Assembly (NCBI RefSeq): GCF_025716945.1
Contig: NZ_JAOVZT010000001.1
Location: 62,001-126,000, forward strand
Direction of reading: 5' to 3'
DNA: 64,000 nt
From: Geodermatophilus sp. YIM 151500
GTDB taxonomy: Bacteria > Actinomycetota > Actinomycetes > Mycobacteriales > Geodermatophilaceae
A program made the position numbers and the translations under genes. This document shows, in pieces, positions 8,951 to 17,951 of the stretch; the first letter of the stretch is position 1, and each line of letters begins with the position of its first letter. Under the pieces are notes generated by a model that was not told the origin of the DNA, ran no database searches, and saw only the letters and a list, made by a program, of their open reading frames with translations.

Positions 8951-9481
8951 TCAGGTCGTCGGCTCGTCCGCCGCGGCCTTGATCTCGCTGTTCACCCGCT
9001 CGATCTCGCGGCGCAGCGCGCGCCGCCGCTCGGCGGCCGCGTGCCGGCGGCGCTCCTCCGCCGTGCGCGGGACCCACCGCGGCACCTCGACCGGACGGCG
9101 GTCCGGGTCGACCGCGACCATCGTGAAGTAGCAGCTGTTGGTGTGCCGGAGGGTGCGGCGGACGAGGTCCTGCGTCGTCACCCGGACGCCGATCTCCATG
9201 GAGGTGCGGCCGGTGTAGTTGACGCTGGCCTGGAAGGTCACCAGTTCGCCGACGTGGATGGGCTCGCGGAAGACGACCCGGTCGACCGACAGGGTCACCG
9301 CGTAGTTCCGCGCCCACCGCGTCGCGCAGGTGTAGGCGACCTGGTCGAGGTACTTGAGCAGCGTGCCGCCGTGCACGTTGCCCGCGAAGTTCGACATGTC
9401 CGGCGTCATCAGGATGGTCATGGACAACCGGTGCAGGTCGTCCTCGTCACCGCCGGGTGCTACCGGCCCTGGATCGTCCAC
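8951..9481 (-). CDS. Acyl-CoA thioesterase, hotdog fold
   Basis: The 176-residue protein is a single-hotdog acyl-CoA hydrolase of the BFIT/YciA type. The catalytic signature N-F-A-G-N-V-H-G-G-T-L-L-K-Y-L-D-Q is at about residues 31-47, followed by VTLSVDRVVFREPIHVGE and the NYTGRTSMEIGVRV dimer strand. It hydrolyses acyl-CoA thioesters in the cytoplasm. The C-terminal 35 residues are Arg/Glu rich and helical (ERRRHAAAERRRALRREIE), a tail seen in actinobacterial members. GTG 9481 has an ideal GGAGG six bases upstream. Confidence 0.88.
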   Translation of the reverse strand: MDDPGPVAPGGDEDDLHRLSMTILMTPDMSNFAGNVHGGTLLKYLDQVAYTCATRWARNYAVTLSVDRVVFREPIHVGELVTFQASVNYTGRTSMEIGVRVTTQDLVRRTLRHTNSCYFTMVAVDPDRRPVEVPRWVPRTAEERRRHAAAERRRALRREIERVNSEIKAAADEPTT

Positions 9482-9591
9482 GGGGTCCTCCTTCCCTGCC
9501 GCCGATCCTCACCCGCGGGGGACGGCGAGGTCGACCGACACGGGCACGAGCCCGCCGTCCCCCGGGGCGGCCGCCGGACCGGCCCCCGGCG

Positions 9592-10575
9592 TCACCGTGC
9601 CGCGCCGGTGATGTCGATGCCGATCTTCACCGCGCCCCGCCCGAGGTCGCGGGCCGCCTCCAACGCCTCCGGCACCTCCTCGAGCGGGAAGTCCGATCCC
9701 AGGCAGTGGTCGACCTCGACCCGCCCGGCGGCGACGTGCTCGACCGCGTCGCGGAAGGCGCGCAGCCCGGGCTCGCCCTGCGCTCCGGAGGCGAACAGCA
9801 CACGCGCCGACTTCCGGTAGGCGGCGTACGTCGGAAAGGGGGCGTCCCCGAACCGCTCGGGGAAGCCGAAGCAGCCGACCGTGCCCTGCACCCGGACGGC
9901 GGCGACCGCCTCCGCCCGGGTCGCGTCGAGACCGACGGCCTCGACGACGAGGTCGGCCCCGACGCCGCCGGTGAGTTCGTGCACGGCCTCGACCAGCGAC
10001 TCCCCCGGCGCGAGGACCGTGACGTCGGCCCCCAGGCGGCGGGCCACGGCCAGCCGCGCGGGACTGCGGTCGGACACCACGACCCGCGCGGCGCCCAGCC
10101 GCCGGAGCTGCTGGAGGAAGAACAACCCGGCCGACCCGGCCCCGACGACCGCGGCGGTCGCCACCGGCCCGGCGGGTGCGAACAGGCGCATCGCGAACAG
10201 CGTGGTGCCGTACTGCTGCGCCATGAGCAGACGGGCCGGGTCGCCGTCCGGCGGGAGCGGGACGAGGTGGTGCTCGGACACCAGTTGCTGCTCGGCGAAG
10301 CACCCGCCGACCACGGGCACGGTGAGCACGCGGTCGCCCGGCGCGAAGGCGGACGAACGGCTCTCCAGCACCGTCCCGACCCCCTCGTGCCCCGGGTAGC
10401 CGGGACGGCCGACGCCCTCGGGCTTGAGGAACCCGTGGTGGACGGCGTGGACGTCCGAGCCGCAGATCGACGCCCGCTCCATGCCGACGACGACGTCGCC
10501 CTCGCGCCGCGGCACGGGCGCGGGGAACTCGCCGACCTCGACCCGCCCCGGCCCGGGGACGAACGCCGCTCGCAT
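9592..10575 (-). CDS. Zinc-binding alcohol dehydrogenase, MDR family
   Basis: This 327-residue medium-chain dehydrogenase has the catalytic zinc region ASICGSDVHAVHHG (Cys 38), GHEGVGTV with the Glu near residue 64, no four-Cys structural zinc lobe, and a cofactor site VVGAGSAGLFF. It resembles threonine/polyol dehydrogenases. As last gene of the aldarate operon, 50 bases after the aldehyde dehydrogenase, it could oxidise a sugar alcohol or sugar acid feeding the pathway, but this is inference. The lack of the structural zinc Cys cluster is unusual for a polyol dehydrogenase and suggests a divergent subgroup. Confidence 0.8.
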   Translation of the reverse strand: MRAAFVPGPGRVEVGEFPAPVPRREGDVVVGMERASICGSDVHAVHHGFLKPEGVGRPGYPGHEGVGTVLESRSSAFAPGDRVLTVPVVGGCFAEQQLVSEHHLVPLPPDGDPARLLMAQQYGTTLFAMRLFAPAGPVATAAVVGAGSAGLFFLQQLRRLGAARVVVSDRSPARLAVARRLGADVTVLAPGESLVEAVHELTGGVGADLVVEAVGLDATRAEAVAAVRVQGTVGCFGFPERFGDAPFPTYAAYRKSARVLFASGAQGEPGLRAFRDAVEHVAAGRVEVDHCLGSDFPLEEVPEALEAARDLGRGAVKIGIDITGAAR

Positions 10576-10626
10576 CAGGGCCCTGCCCGGTGGACGGGCG
10601 GCGCGGCCACCGGCTCCGGCGCCCGC

Positions 10627-12159
10627 TCAGGCACCGGCCGGGCGGAGCACCCCGTCGACGCGGCGCGGGATGCCGGTGAAGCCGTCGGTGAGCTCCTCCG
10701 GGAGGACCTCCTGCGGCGCGTTCTGCCAGGCGACCGGGCGCAGGAACCGGCGGACCGCCGTGGTGCCGACGGAGGTGTGCTGGGAGTTCGTGCTGGGCCA
10801 GGGCCCGCCGTGGTGCTGCGCCCACGACACCGCCACCCCGGTCGGGTAGGCGTCGTAGACCAGCCGCCCGGCGCGGCCGCGCAGCTGCTGCGACACCGCC
10901 AGCGGCAGCGCGGTCTCACCGTCGCCCCGTAGCACCGTCGCGGTCAGCGACGACGGCATCCTCTCCAGCGCGGCCGACAGCCCGGCCTCCCCGTCGTAGC
11001 GGGCCACGACGGCCACCGGTCCGAAGCACTCCTCGGTCACGGCGTCCGGCAGGTCGGCGGCGTCCGTGGTGAGCAGCAGGGGCACGGCCTCGAAGCCCGC
11101 ACCCGCCGGGTCGGCCCCCCGCGCGACCGGCCGGACGGCGCGCTGCCGGGCGAGCTCCCCGGAGATCCGCGCGTAGGCGGCCGCGATGCCCTCGTTGAGC
11201 AGCACCTGGGCCGGCAGCCGACCCACGGCGGTCGCCATTGCGTCGACCAGCGCGTCGCCGTCCGCGCCCGAGGGCACGAACGCCAGCCCCGGCTTGGTGC
11301 AGAACTGCCCGGCGCCCAGGGTGAACGACCCGACCAGCCCGGTGGCGATGTCGGCGGCCCGCTCCGCGGCCGCCTGCGGCGTGACGACCACCGGGTTGAG
11401 GCTGCTCAGCTCGCCGAAGAACGGGATCGGGTCGGGTCGGGACTCGATGATCTGCAGCAGCGCCCGGCCTCCGCCCACCGAGCCGGTGAAGCCGACGGCA
11501 CGGATCGCCGGGTGGGCCATCAGGTCGGCGCCGCCCTGCACGCCGTGGACCAGGCCGAGGGTCCCCTCCGGCGCGCCGGCCTTCCGCGCCGCCTGCTCCA
11601 GCACCTCGAACACCAGCTGGGAGGTGGCCGGGTGGGAGCCGTGGGCCTTGACCACCACCGGGCAGCCGGCCGCCAGGGCCGAGGCGGTGTCGCCGCCGGG
11701 CACGGAGAAGGCCAGCGGGAAGTTGCTCGCGCCGAAGACGGCGACCGGGCCGATCGGCACGAGCATCCGGCGCAGGTCGGGGCGCGGCCCCATCGGCGTG
11801 TCGCCGGCGGGGTCGAGCGCCGCCTCCAGGTAGCCGCCCTCCTCCAGCACCTCGGCGAACAGGCGCAACTGGAAGCGGGTGCGGGTCAGCTCGCCGTTCA
11901 GCCGGGTCGCGCCGAGGGCCGTCTCCCGGTCGGCGACGGCGACCACGTCGTCCCGCCGGCCCTCCAGCGCGTCGGCGAGCGCCCGCAGCAGCGCGGCGCG
12001 GCCGGCCCGCCCCCGCTCCTCCAGCGCCGGTGCGGCCGCCAGCGCGGCGGTGCAGAGGCGGTCGACCTCCGCGGTCGTGGTCTCCTGCGCGACGACCTCG
12101 ACGGTCGCGCCGGTGCGCGGGTCGATGCTGGCGACTCCGCGGACGGTGTCATCTGCCAT
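10627..12159 (-). CDS. Alpha-ketoglutaric semialdehyde dehydrogenase (NADP+)
   Basis: The 510-residue aldehyde dehydrogenase has the type III alpha-ketoglutaric semialdehyde dehydrogenase features: PIGPVAVFGASNFPLAF, VVVKAHGSHPATSQL, VGFTGSVGGGRAL, catalytic Glu in GELSSLNPVVV and nucleophile Cys in LGAGQFCTKPGL. It oxidises 2,5-dioxopentanoate to 2-oxoglutarate, the last step of oxidative glucarate/galactarate breakdown. Context confirms this: the three upstream genes make 2,5-dioxopentanoate from aldarates. ATG 12159 follows GGAGG. Only 24 bases separate it from the upstream dehydratase. Confidence 0.92.
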   Translation of the reverse strand: MADDTVRGVASIDPRTGATVEVVAQETTTAEVDRLCTAALAAAPALEERGRAGRAALLRALADALEGRRDDVVAVADRETALGATRLNGELTRTRFQLRLFAEVLEEGGYLEAALDPAGDTPMGPRPDLRRMLVPIGPVAVFGASNFPLAFSVPGGDTASALAAGCPVVVKAHGSHPATSQLVFEVLEQAARKAGAPEGTLGLVHGVQGGADLMAHPAIRAVGFTGSVGGGRALLQIIESRPDPIPFFGELSSLNPVVVTPQAAAERAADIATGLVGSFTLGAGQFCTKPGLAFVPSGADGDALVDAMATAVGRLPAQVLLNEGIAAAYARISGELARQRAVRPVARGADPAGAGFEAVPLLLTTDAADLPDAVTEECFGPVAVVARYDGEAGLSAALERMPSSLTATVLRGDGETALPLAVSQQLRGRAGRLVYDAYPTGVAVSWAQHHGGPWPSTNSQHTSVGTTAVRRFLRPVAWQNAPQEVLPEELTDGFTGIPRRVDGVLRPAGA

Positions 12160-12183
12160 GGGTTCCTCCAGGTGGGACGGGGT

Positions 12184-13356
12184 TCAGCGGGGCGCGTCGA
12201 CGTGCACGCGATCCACGGTCCAGGCGCGCAGCTGGTCGCTGGGGGTCACGCCCAGGCCCGGGCGGTCGGAGAGGTGCATCCGGCCGTCCCGCGTCTCGAG
12301 CCGCTCGTCGAACAGGGGGTGCAGCCAGTCGAAGTGCTCGACCCACGGCTCGATCGGGTAGGCGGCGGCCAGGTGGACGTGGATCTCCATGGCGAAGTGC
12401 GGCGCCAGCCCCAGGTTGCGGTGCTCGGCGAGGGCGGCCAGCTTCAGGAACTGCGTGATGCCGCCGACCCGCGGCGCGTCGGGCTGGAGGATGTCGACCG
12501 CGCCCCGGCGGATGAGCTCGTGGTGCTCCGCCACGCTGGTGAGCATCTCGCCGGTGGCGATCGCGGTGTCCAGCGAACGGGCCAGCTGGGCGTGGCCCTC
12601 GGCGTCGTAGGCGTCGAGCGGCTCCTCGATCCACACCAGGTCGAACTCCTCCAGCCGGCGGCCGACCCGCATCGCGGTCGAGCGGTCCCACTGCTGGTTG
12701 GCGTCGACCATGAAGGGGACGCCGTCGCCGAGGTGCTCGCGCACGGCGCGCACCCGGCGCAGGTCCTCGGCGGAGTCCGGCAGGCCGACCTTGATCTTGA
12801 TGCCCCCGACGCCCGACTCGAGGGTCCGGGTGGCGTTCTCCTTCACCTGCTCGACCGACTCGTGCAGGAAGCCGCCGGAGGTGTTGTAGCAGCGCACCGA
12901 GTCGCGGTGCGCACCGAGGAGCTTGGCCAGCGGCAGGCCGGCCCGTTTGGCCTTCAGGTCCCACAGCGCCACGTCGATCGCCGCGATGGCCTGGGTGGCG
13001 GCACCGCTGCGGCCGACGGAGGCACCGGCCCACACCAGCTTGGTCCACAGCCGGCCGATGTCGCTGGGGTCCTCCCCGATGAGGTCCGGGGCGATCTCGC
13101 GGGCGTGCGCGAACTGGGCCGGGCCGCCGGCGCGCTTGCTGTAGCTGAAGCCGACGCCCTCCAGCCCGGCCTCGGTGCGGATCTCGGCGAACAGGAAGGC
13201 GACCTCGGTCATCGGCCGCTGCCGGCCGGTGAAGACCTTCGCGTCGCTGATCGGGTTGGGCAGCGGCAGCGTGACCGAGGAGAGGGTCACCGACTCGATG
13301 CGGTCGAGCACCGCCGGGGCGCTGCGGGGGGCGAGGGTGGGGACGGTCGTGGTCAC
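12184..13356 (-). CDS. L-talarate/galactarate dehydratase (enolase superfamily)
   Basis: The 390-residue product is an enolase-superfamily acid sugar dehydratase. It carries the GVGFSYSKRAGG loop, ALWDLKAKRAGLPLAKLLGA, the K-x-K base motif GIKIKVG, metal ligands in MVDANQQWDR, IEEPLDAYD and ATGEMLTS, and the His base in LAPHFAMEIHVHL. From memory it resembles Salmonella talarate/galactarate dehydratase along its whole length. It removes water from galactarate (or talarate) to give 5-dehydro-4-deoxyglucarate, which the KdgD product uses. GTG 13356 follows AGGAG and lies 24 bases after the gudD stop. Confidence 0.9.
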   Translation of the reverse strand: MTTTVPTLAPRSAPAVLDRIESVTLSSVTLPLPNPISDAKVFTGRQRPMTEVAFLFAEIRTEAGLEGVGFSYSKRAGGPAQFAHAREIAPDLIGEDPSDIGRLWTKLVWAGASVGRSGAATQAIAAIDVALWDLKAKRAGLPLAKLLGAHRDSVRCYNTSGGFLHESVEQVKENATRTLESGVGGIKIKVGLPDSAEDLRRVRAVREHLGDGVPFMVDANQQWDRSTAMRVGRRLEEFDLVWIEEPLDAYDAEGHAQLARSLDTAIATGEMLTSVAEHHELIRRGAVDILQPDAPRVGGITQFLKLAALAEHRNLGLAPHFAMEIHVHLAAAYPIEPWVEHFDWLHPLFDERLETRDGRMHLSDRPGLGVTPSDQLRAWTVDRVHVDAPR

Positions 13357-13379
13357 GGGGGCTCCTGGGTCGCGGACGG

Positions 13380-14711
13380 TCAGCGGACGAGGCAGGGACG
13401 CTTCGGGTCGAAGGACCAGCCGGGGACGAGGTACTGCATGGCGGCGGCGTCGTCGCGGGCACCCAGGCCGTGCTCCAGGTAGAGCTGGTGGGCGGCCCCG
13501 AGCGCGTCGCGGTCGATCTCCACACCGAGCCCGGGTGCGGTGGGCACCGCGATGGCGCCGTCCCGGATCCGCAGGGGCTCGCGGGTGAGCACCTGCCCGT
13601 CCTGCCAGATCCAGTGCGTGTCCAGCGCGGTGACGCTGCCGGGGGCGGCGGCGCCGACGTGGGTGAACATCGCCAGCGAGACGTCGAAGTGGTTGTTGCT
13701 GTGCGAGCCCCAGGTCAGCCCGAAGTCGGCGCACAGCTGGGCGACCCGGACCGAGCCGCGCATCGTCCAGAAGTGCGGGTCGGCCAGCGGGATGTCCACC
13801 GCGGAGGCCCGGATCGCGTGCGCCATCTGCCGCCAGTCGGTGGCGATCATGTTGGTCGCGGTCGGCAGTCCGGTGGCCCGCCGGAACTCGGCCATCACCT
13901 CGCGCCCGGAGAAACCGCCCTCGGCCCCGACCGGGTCCTCGGCGTAGGCGAGCACACCGTGCAGGTCGCGGCACAGCTCGACGGCCTCGGTCAGCAGCCA
14001 GCCGCCGTTGGGGTCCAGCGTGATCCGCGCGTCCGGGAACCGCTCGGCCAGCGCGCGGACGGCGGCCACCTCCTCCTCGCCGGGCAGCACGCCGCCCTTG
14101 AGCTTGAAGTCGGAGAACCCGTAGCGGGCCTGCGCCGCCTCGGCCAGCGCCACGACGGCGTCGGGCGTCAGCGCCGGCTCCCGGCGCAGCCGCTCCCAGT
14201 CGTCGGCGGGGTCGTCCTCGGCGAGGTAGGGCAGGTCGGTGGCCCGCCGGTCGCCGACGTAGAAGAGGTAGCCGAGCATCGGGACGGCGTCGCGCTGCTG
14301 CCCCTCGCCCAGCAGCTCGGCCACCGGCACGCCCAGGTGCTGGCCGAGCAGGTCGAGCAGGGCCGACTCCAGCGCCGTCACCGCGTGGATCGTCGTCCGC
14401 AGGTCGAAGGTCTGCAGTCCGCGGCCGGCGGCGTCCCGGTCGGCGAAGGCGGTCGCCACCGACCGCAGGAGCTGGGCGAACTGCGCGACCGGCCGGCCGG
14501 TCAGCAACGCGCCGGCGTCCTCGATGGTGCGCCGGATGGCCTCCCCGCCGGGCACCTCCCCGACGCCGACCCGCCCCTCGCTGTCGGTGACCAGCGCGAT
14601 ATTGCGGGTGAAGAAGGGACCGTGCGCGCCGCTGAGGTTCAGCAGCATGCTGTCGTGCCCGGCGACGGGCACCGCTTCGACGGACACGACGGTGGGCGTG
14701 CGGCCTGTCAT
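13380..14711 (-). CDS. gudD: D-glucarate dehydratase
   Basis: At 443 residues this matches the usual GudD length. Recognisable parts are the N-terminal [15 protein letters not shown], the base pair Lys residues in FSDFKLKGG, metal-binding LDPNGGW, YAEDPVG and TNMIATDW, and the His base in [10 protein letters not shown]. The enzyme dehydrates D-glucarate to 5-dehydro-4-deoxyglucarate. It is the second gene of the aldarate operon, 26 bases after kdgD. ATG 14711 has GGAGG upstream. Presence of both GudD and a galactarate-type dehydratase means both stereoisomeric aldarates can enter the same pathway. Confidence 0.95.
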   Translation of the reverse strand: MTGRTPTVVSVEAVPVAGHDSMLLNLSGAHGPFFTRNIALVTDSEGRVGVGEVPGGEAIRRTIEDAGALLTGRPVAQFAQLLRSVATAFADRDAAGRGLQTFDLRTTIHAVTALESALLDLLGQHLGVPVAELLGEGQQRDAVPMLGYLFYVGDRRATDLPYLAEDDPADDWERLRREPALTPDAVVALAEAAQARYGFSDFKLKGGVLPGEEEVAAVRALAERFPDARITLDPNGGWLLTEAVELCRDLHGVLAYAEDPVGAEGGFSGREVMAEFRRATGLPTATNMIATDWRQMAHAIRASAVDIPLADPHFWTMRGSVRVAQLCADFGLTWGSHSNNHFDVSLAMFTHVGAAAPGSVTALDTHWIWQDGQVLTREPLRIRDGAIAVPTAPGLGVEIDRDALGAAHQLYLEHGLGARDDAAAMQYLVPGWSFDPKRPCLVR

Positions 14712-14737
14712 CGCTCGTTCCTCCGGGCGGTGGGCGG

Positions 14738-15652
14738 TCAGGAGACCTTCTCGACCAGTGCGGTCAGCTCGGCCAGCTCCGCCTCCGTGAGGTCGGTCAG
14801 CGGCGGGCGCACGCGGCCGCCGTCCCGGCCGACGGCGGTGAGCCCGGCCTTGACGATGGAGACGGCGTACCCCTTGGCGCGGTCGCGGATGTCGAGGTAG
14901 GGCAGCACGAACTCGCCGAGCATCCGGTACACCGCCGTCCGGTCCTGCGCGCGCACCGCCGCGTAGAAGCGGAGGGCGAACTCGGGCAGGAAGTTGTACA
15001 GCGCCGACGAGTAGGTGCTCACGCCGAGCTGGAGCAGCGGCAACGCGAACGTCTCGGCCGTGGGCAGGCCGCCGACGTAGATCAGCCGGTCGCCGACCCG
15101 GGCGTAGGTCCGGGTCATCTGCTCGATGTCGCCGACGCCGTCCTTGAGCCCGATCAGGTTCGGGTTGCGGTCGGCGACCTCGGCCACGGTGGCGTCGGTG
15201 AGCACGGCGTTGGCCCGGCTGTAGACGATGACGCCCAGGTCGGTCGCTCGGCAGACCGCGCCGATGTGCTCGACCAGGCCGCGCTGGTCGGCCTCGGTGA
15301 GGTACGGCGGGAACAGCAGCAGCCCCGAGGCCCCGGCGGCCTGGGCGGCCTTCGCCTGCGCCACCGACACCACCGTGCCGCCGGTCGCCGGCGCGACGAC
15401 CGGCACCCTGCCGGCCACCTCGTCGACGGCGACGCGCACCACGCGGTCCATCTCCTCGGAGGTCAGCGAGAAGCCCTCACCGGTCCCGCCGGCGGCGAAC
15501 AGCCCGGCGACGTCGAAGCCGGACTGCCAGGCGAGGTGCTGCCGGTAGCGCGGCTCGTCGAACTGCAGGTCGGCGTCGAAGTGGGTCACCGGGAAGGAGA
15601 GCAGGCCGGACTTCAGCCGGGCGGCGAGCTCTTCGGGGGACATCGCGGTCAC
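14738..15652 (-). CDS. kdgD: 5-dehydro-4-deoxyglucarate dehydratase
   Basis: The 304-residue TIM-barrel protein belongs to the dihydrodipicolinate synthase family. It shows [14 protein letters not shown], the Tyr motif [11 protein letters not shown], and the Schiff-base Lys in [10 protein letters not shown], a pattern typical of KdgD, which dehydrates and decarboxylates 5-dehydro-4-deoxyglucarate to 2,5-dioxopentanoate. GTG 15652 was chosen over the in-frame ATG 15643 because GAGGA precedes it and nothing does the ATG. It is the first gene of the aldarate catabolic operon and sits below a 175-base leader containing palindromes. Confidence 0.92.
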   Translation of the reverse strand: MTAMSPEELAARLKSGLLSFPVTHFDADLQFDEPRYRQHLAWQSGFDVAGLFAAGGTGEGFSLTSEEMDRVVRVAVDEVAGRVPVVAPATGGTVVSVAQAKAAQAAGASGLLLFPPYLTEADQRGLVEHIGAVCRATDLGVIVYSRANAVLTDATVAEVADRNPNLIGLKDGVGDIEQMTRTYARVGDRLIYVGGLPTAETFALPLLQLGVSTYSSALYNFLPEFALRFYAAVRAQDRTAVYRMLGEFVLPYLDIRDRAKGYAVSIVKAGLTAVGRDGGRVRPPLTDLTEAELAELTALVEKVS

Positions 15653-15754
15653 GGGGTCGTCCTCGGGATCGACGGGGCGCCGCGCTCGACCGGCGCGGGC
15701 GGTGGTCGGCGTCACCGTAGGAACGCCTGTCGATGCGTGTCCAAGTGCGCTTCC

Positions 15755-15768
15755 GCATCGCGCGATGC
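15755..15768. promoter_or_regulatory. Palindrome in the kdgD operon leader
   Basis: The 14-base perfect palindrome GCATCGCGCGATGC lies about 100 bases upstream of kdgD, with further GATGC/GCATC half-sites on each side (15731-15782). It is a candidate regulator site for the catabolic operon. It differs from the LysR-side palindrome at 16730, so a second regulator or chance are both possible. Confidence 0.35.
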
Positions 15769-15827
15769 CCGATGAGCATCGACGGGGTCGGCACCGGGGT
15801 GCAGGACCGCGGGTTGGACGATGCGGT

Positions 15828-16715
15828 TCAGAACCGCCGGCCGGACAGGACGCGCAACACCTGCCGCAGCGCGGGGTTGCGGGAGCCGCGGAGCCAGAGC
15901 AGGTGCAGCTCGACCGGCTCGGGCACGGGCAGGTCGAGGGCGACGAAGTCGACACCGGCGATGCCGAGCCGGGCCGCGGACGCCGGCACGAAGGCGATCC
16001 CCCGTCTCGCGGCGACCAGCCACACCATGGTGAGCACCTGGCTCACGGTGTGGACGACGTTCTCGTGGGCGAGCGGCACGGAGGTCACGACCAGGTCGTA
16101 GAAGTACCGCGCACTGACCGGCGAGTGCATGATCACCGGCTCGGCGGCCAGGTCGGCCGGTCCGGCGGGACGGCCGAGCCGGGTCAGGGGATGCCCCTCG
16201 GGCACCGCGACCAGGAGGGCCTCCCGGTGCAGCAGCCGGGAGTCGAAGGTCTCCCGGTCGAAGGGCGGGCGGCTCAGGCCGAGGTCGAGTTCCTCGCGCA
16301 GCAGCGCGGCGACCTGCTCCCGGGTGACGCCCTCCTGCAGGTCGATGTCGACGTCCGGCAGCTCCGCCGCGAGCACGTTGAGCAGCCGGCCGAGCGTCCC
16401 GTACGTCGACGCGGCGGTGAAGCCGATCCGCACCAGACCGGCCGAGCCCGAGGACACCCGGCGCGCCAGCGCCGGGGCCGCGTCGGCGAGGGCGAGCAGC
16501 CGGCGGGCCTCGGTGAGGAAGGCCTGCCCGGCGGCCGTGAGGACGACCCGGCGGTTGTCGCGTTCGAGCAGTTGCGCGCCGACGACCCGCTCGAGCTTCT
16601 GGATCTGCCGGCTGAGCGGGGGTTGGGTGATCTGCAGCCGCTCGGCGGCGCGCCCGAAGTGGAGCTCCTCCGCGACGGCCACGAAGCCGCGGAGCTGCTC
16701 CAGGGTGAACGCCAT
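15828..16715 (-). CDS. LysR-family transcriptional regulator of the aldarate locus
   Basis: The 295-residue protein has the LysR N-terminal winged helix ([23 protein letters not shown]...[13 protein letters not shown]) and a periplasmic-binding-like effector domain ([12 protein letters not shown] through LLRGS). It lies between the aldarate catabolic operon (same strand, downstream) and the divergent tctCBA transporter, the classic position for a LysR activator responding to the pathway substrate, probably an aldarate or its first intermediate. A 19-base palindrome 15 bases upstream of its start is its likely autoregulatory site. Confidence 0.9.
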   Translation of the reverse strand: MAFTLEQLRGFVAVAEELHFGRAAERLQITQPPLSRQIQKLERVVGAQLLERDNRRVVLTAAGQAFLTEARRLLALADAAPALARRVSSGSAGLVRIGFTAASTYGTLGRLLNVLAAELPDVDIDLQEGVTREQVAALLREELDLGLSRPPFDRETFDSRLLHREALLVAVPEGHPLTRLGRPAGPADLAAEPVIMHSPVSARYFYDLVVTSVPLAHENVVHTVSQVLTMVWLVAARRGIAFVPASAARLGIAGVDFVALDLPVPEPVELHLLWLRGSRNPALRQVLRVLSGRRF

Positions 16716-16729
16716 GCCGTCAAGGTATC

Positions 16730-16748
16730 AACCAATGCTCCATTGGTT
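16730..16748. promoter_or_regulatory. LysR operator between lysR and tctC
   Basis: A perfect 8+3+8 inverted repeat (AACCAATG-CTC-CATTGGTT) lies in the 149-base divergent region, just upstream of the LysR start. It is relatively AT-rich and contains the T-N11-A arrangement of LysR sites. It likely controls both lysR and the tct transporter. Confidence 0.65.
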
Positions 16749-16864
16749 TTGGACAGGCATGAGACGCCGTCCATACGCTCCGCTCGACCGAGATCCGGTG
16801 AGCCCGCTCACACCGACGGACCACCACCCCGCGCGTTCGACGAGCGCTCGACGAGGAGATGGAC

Positions 16865-17864
16865 ATGCCCAGCACCCACCACGCCCGGCGGACCGCGCTC
16901 GCGGCCGCAGGCCTCGCCGCGACCCTCACCCTGGCCGCCTGCGGCGGCAACCTCGGCGGCGGGAGCACCGAGGCCGGCGCCGACACCTTCCCCGACGGCC
17001 CCATCACGTGGCTGGTCGGCCAGGACCCGGGCGGCAGCACCGACCTGATCACCCGCGCCATCGCCGAGCAGCTCTCCGACGAGCTCGGCGTCCCCGTCAC
17101 GGTCGAGAACCGCCCCGGCGCCAACGGCGCGGTGGCCGCCCAGGAGCTCGCCGGCGCCGAGCCGGACGGCCAGACGCTGCTGACCTTCGTCGGGAGCCTG
17201 GCCTACATCACCCCCCTCGCGGTGAGCGAGGAGGAGGCGGTCGACATCAACGACTACGAGGTCGTCACCGGCCTCTCGCTCGACGACTACGTCCTCGTCA
17301 CCGCGCCGTCCTCGGGCTTCACCACCGTCGACGACCTCGCGGCGGCCGGGCGGCCGGTCACCTTCGGCACCACCGGCGTCGGCACCGGCAGCCAGCTCTC
17401 CCAGGAGCTGCTGTTCAACCAGGCCGGCATCGACGCCACCGCGGTGCCCTTCGACGGCGGGGCGCCCACGCTGACCGCCGTCCTCGGCGGTCAGGTCGAC
17501 GTCGCGTCCGTGCAGCTCGGCGAGGCGATCACCCAGATCGAGGCGGGCGAGCTGACCCCGATCGTCACCTTCGCCGAGGAGCGCCCGAGCTACCTCCCCG
17601 ACGTCCCGACCGCGATCGAGGCCGGATACGACGTGCCGGTGCAGCAGTCGCGCGCGGTCGTCGCGCCCCAGGGCACCCCGGAGGAGGTGCTCGACGAGCT
17701 GCGGACGGCCTTCGAGGGCGTCTTCGGGTCGGAGACCTACCAGACGTTCAACGAGGAGCGGCTGCTCACCCCCAACGAGCTCGGCGGCGACGAGCTGCAG
17801 GCGCAGTGGACCGAGAACCTCGAGCGCTACCGCACCGTGGTCGACGAGTACGGCATCGACCTGA
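16865..17864 (+). CDS. tctC: Tripartite tricarboxylate transporter substrate-binding lipoprotein (TctC), stop codon lost
   Basis: About 333 residues match a TctC/Bug-family binding protein: lipoprotein signal ending LAACGG, then ITWLVGQDPGGSTDLITR, ENRPGANGAVA, FGTTGVGTGSQLSQELLF and VAPQGTPEEV. It captures a carboxylate outside the membrane for TctAB; context suggests an aldarate. ATG 16865 has GAGGAG six bases upstream, whereas ATG 16859 sits against it. The family-like sequence ends at ...YGIDLS (17866) but no stop follows in frame until 18775, well inside tctA; a TGA is present one frame over at 17862-17864, taken here as the probable ancestral end. A mutation or sequence error is likely. 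Confidence 0.8.
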
Positions 17865-17876
17865 GCGGGACCGCGG

Positions 17877-17898
17877 GACCGACCCCGCGGGGTCGGTC
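17877..17898 (+). terminator. Intercistronic hairpin between tctC and tctB
   Basis: Perfect 10-base arms GACCGACCCC / GGGGTCGGTC with a 2-base turn lie between the expected end of tctC and the tctB start. Such hairpins after binding-protein genes usually act as partial terminators or mRNA stabilisers that raise binding-protein levels. Its presence supports the idea that tctC once ended before it. Confidence 0.6.
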
Positions 17899-17951
17899 AC
17901 GCGACCCGCACCCCGGGGCACGGCCCCGGCGACCGGAGCCGAGGAGGAGCC

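Noticed and set aside
15641-15643. ATG 15643 as the kdgD start
   Set aside because: No ribosome site precedes it, while GTG 15652 three codons upstream has GAGGA at suitable spacing.
16859-16864. ATG at 16859 as the tctC start
   Set aside because: It directly abuts the GAGGAG ribosome site with no spacing; ATG 16865 has the right spacing.
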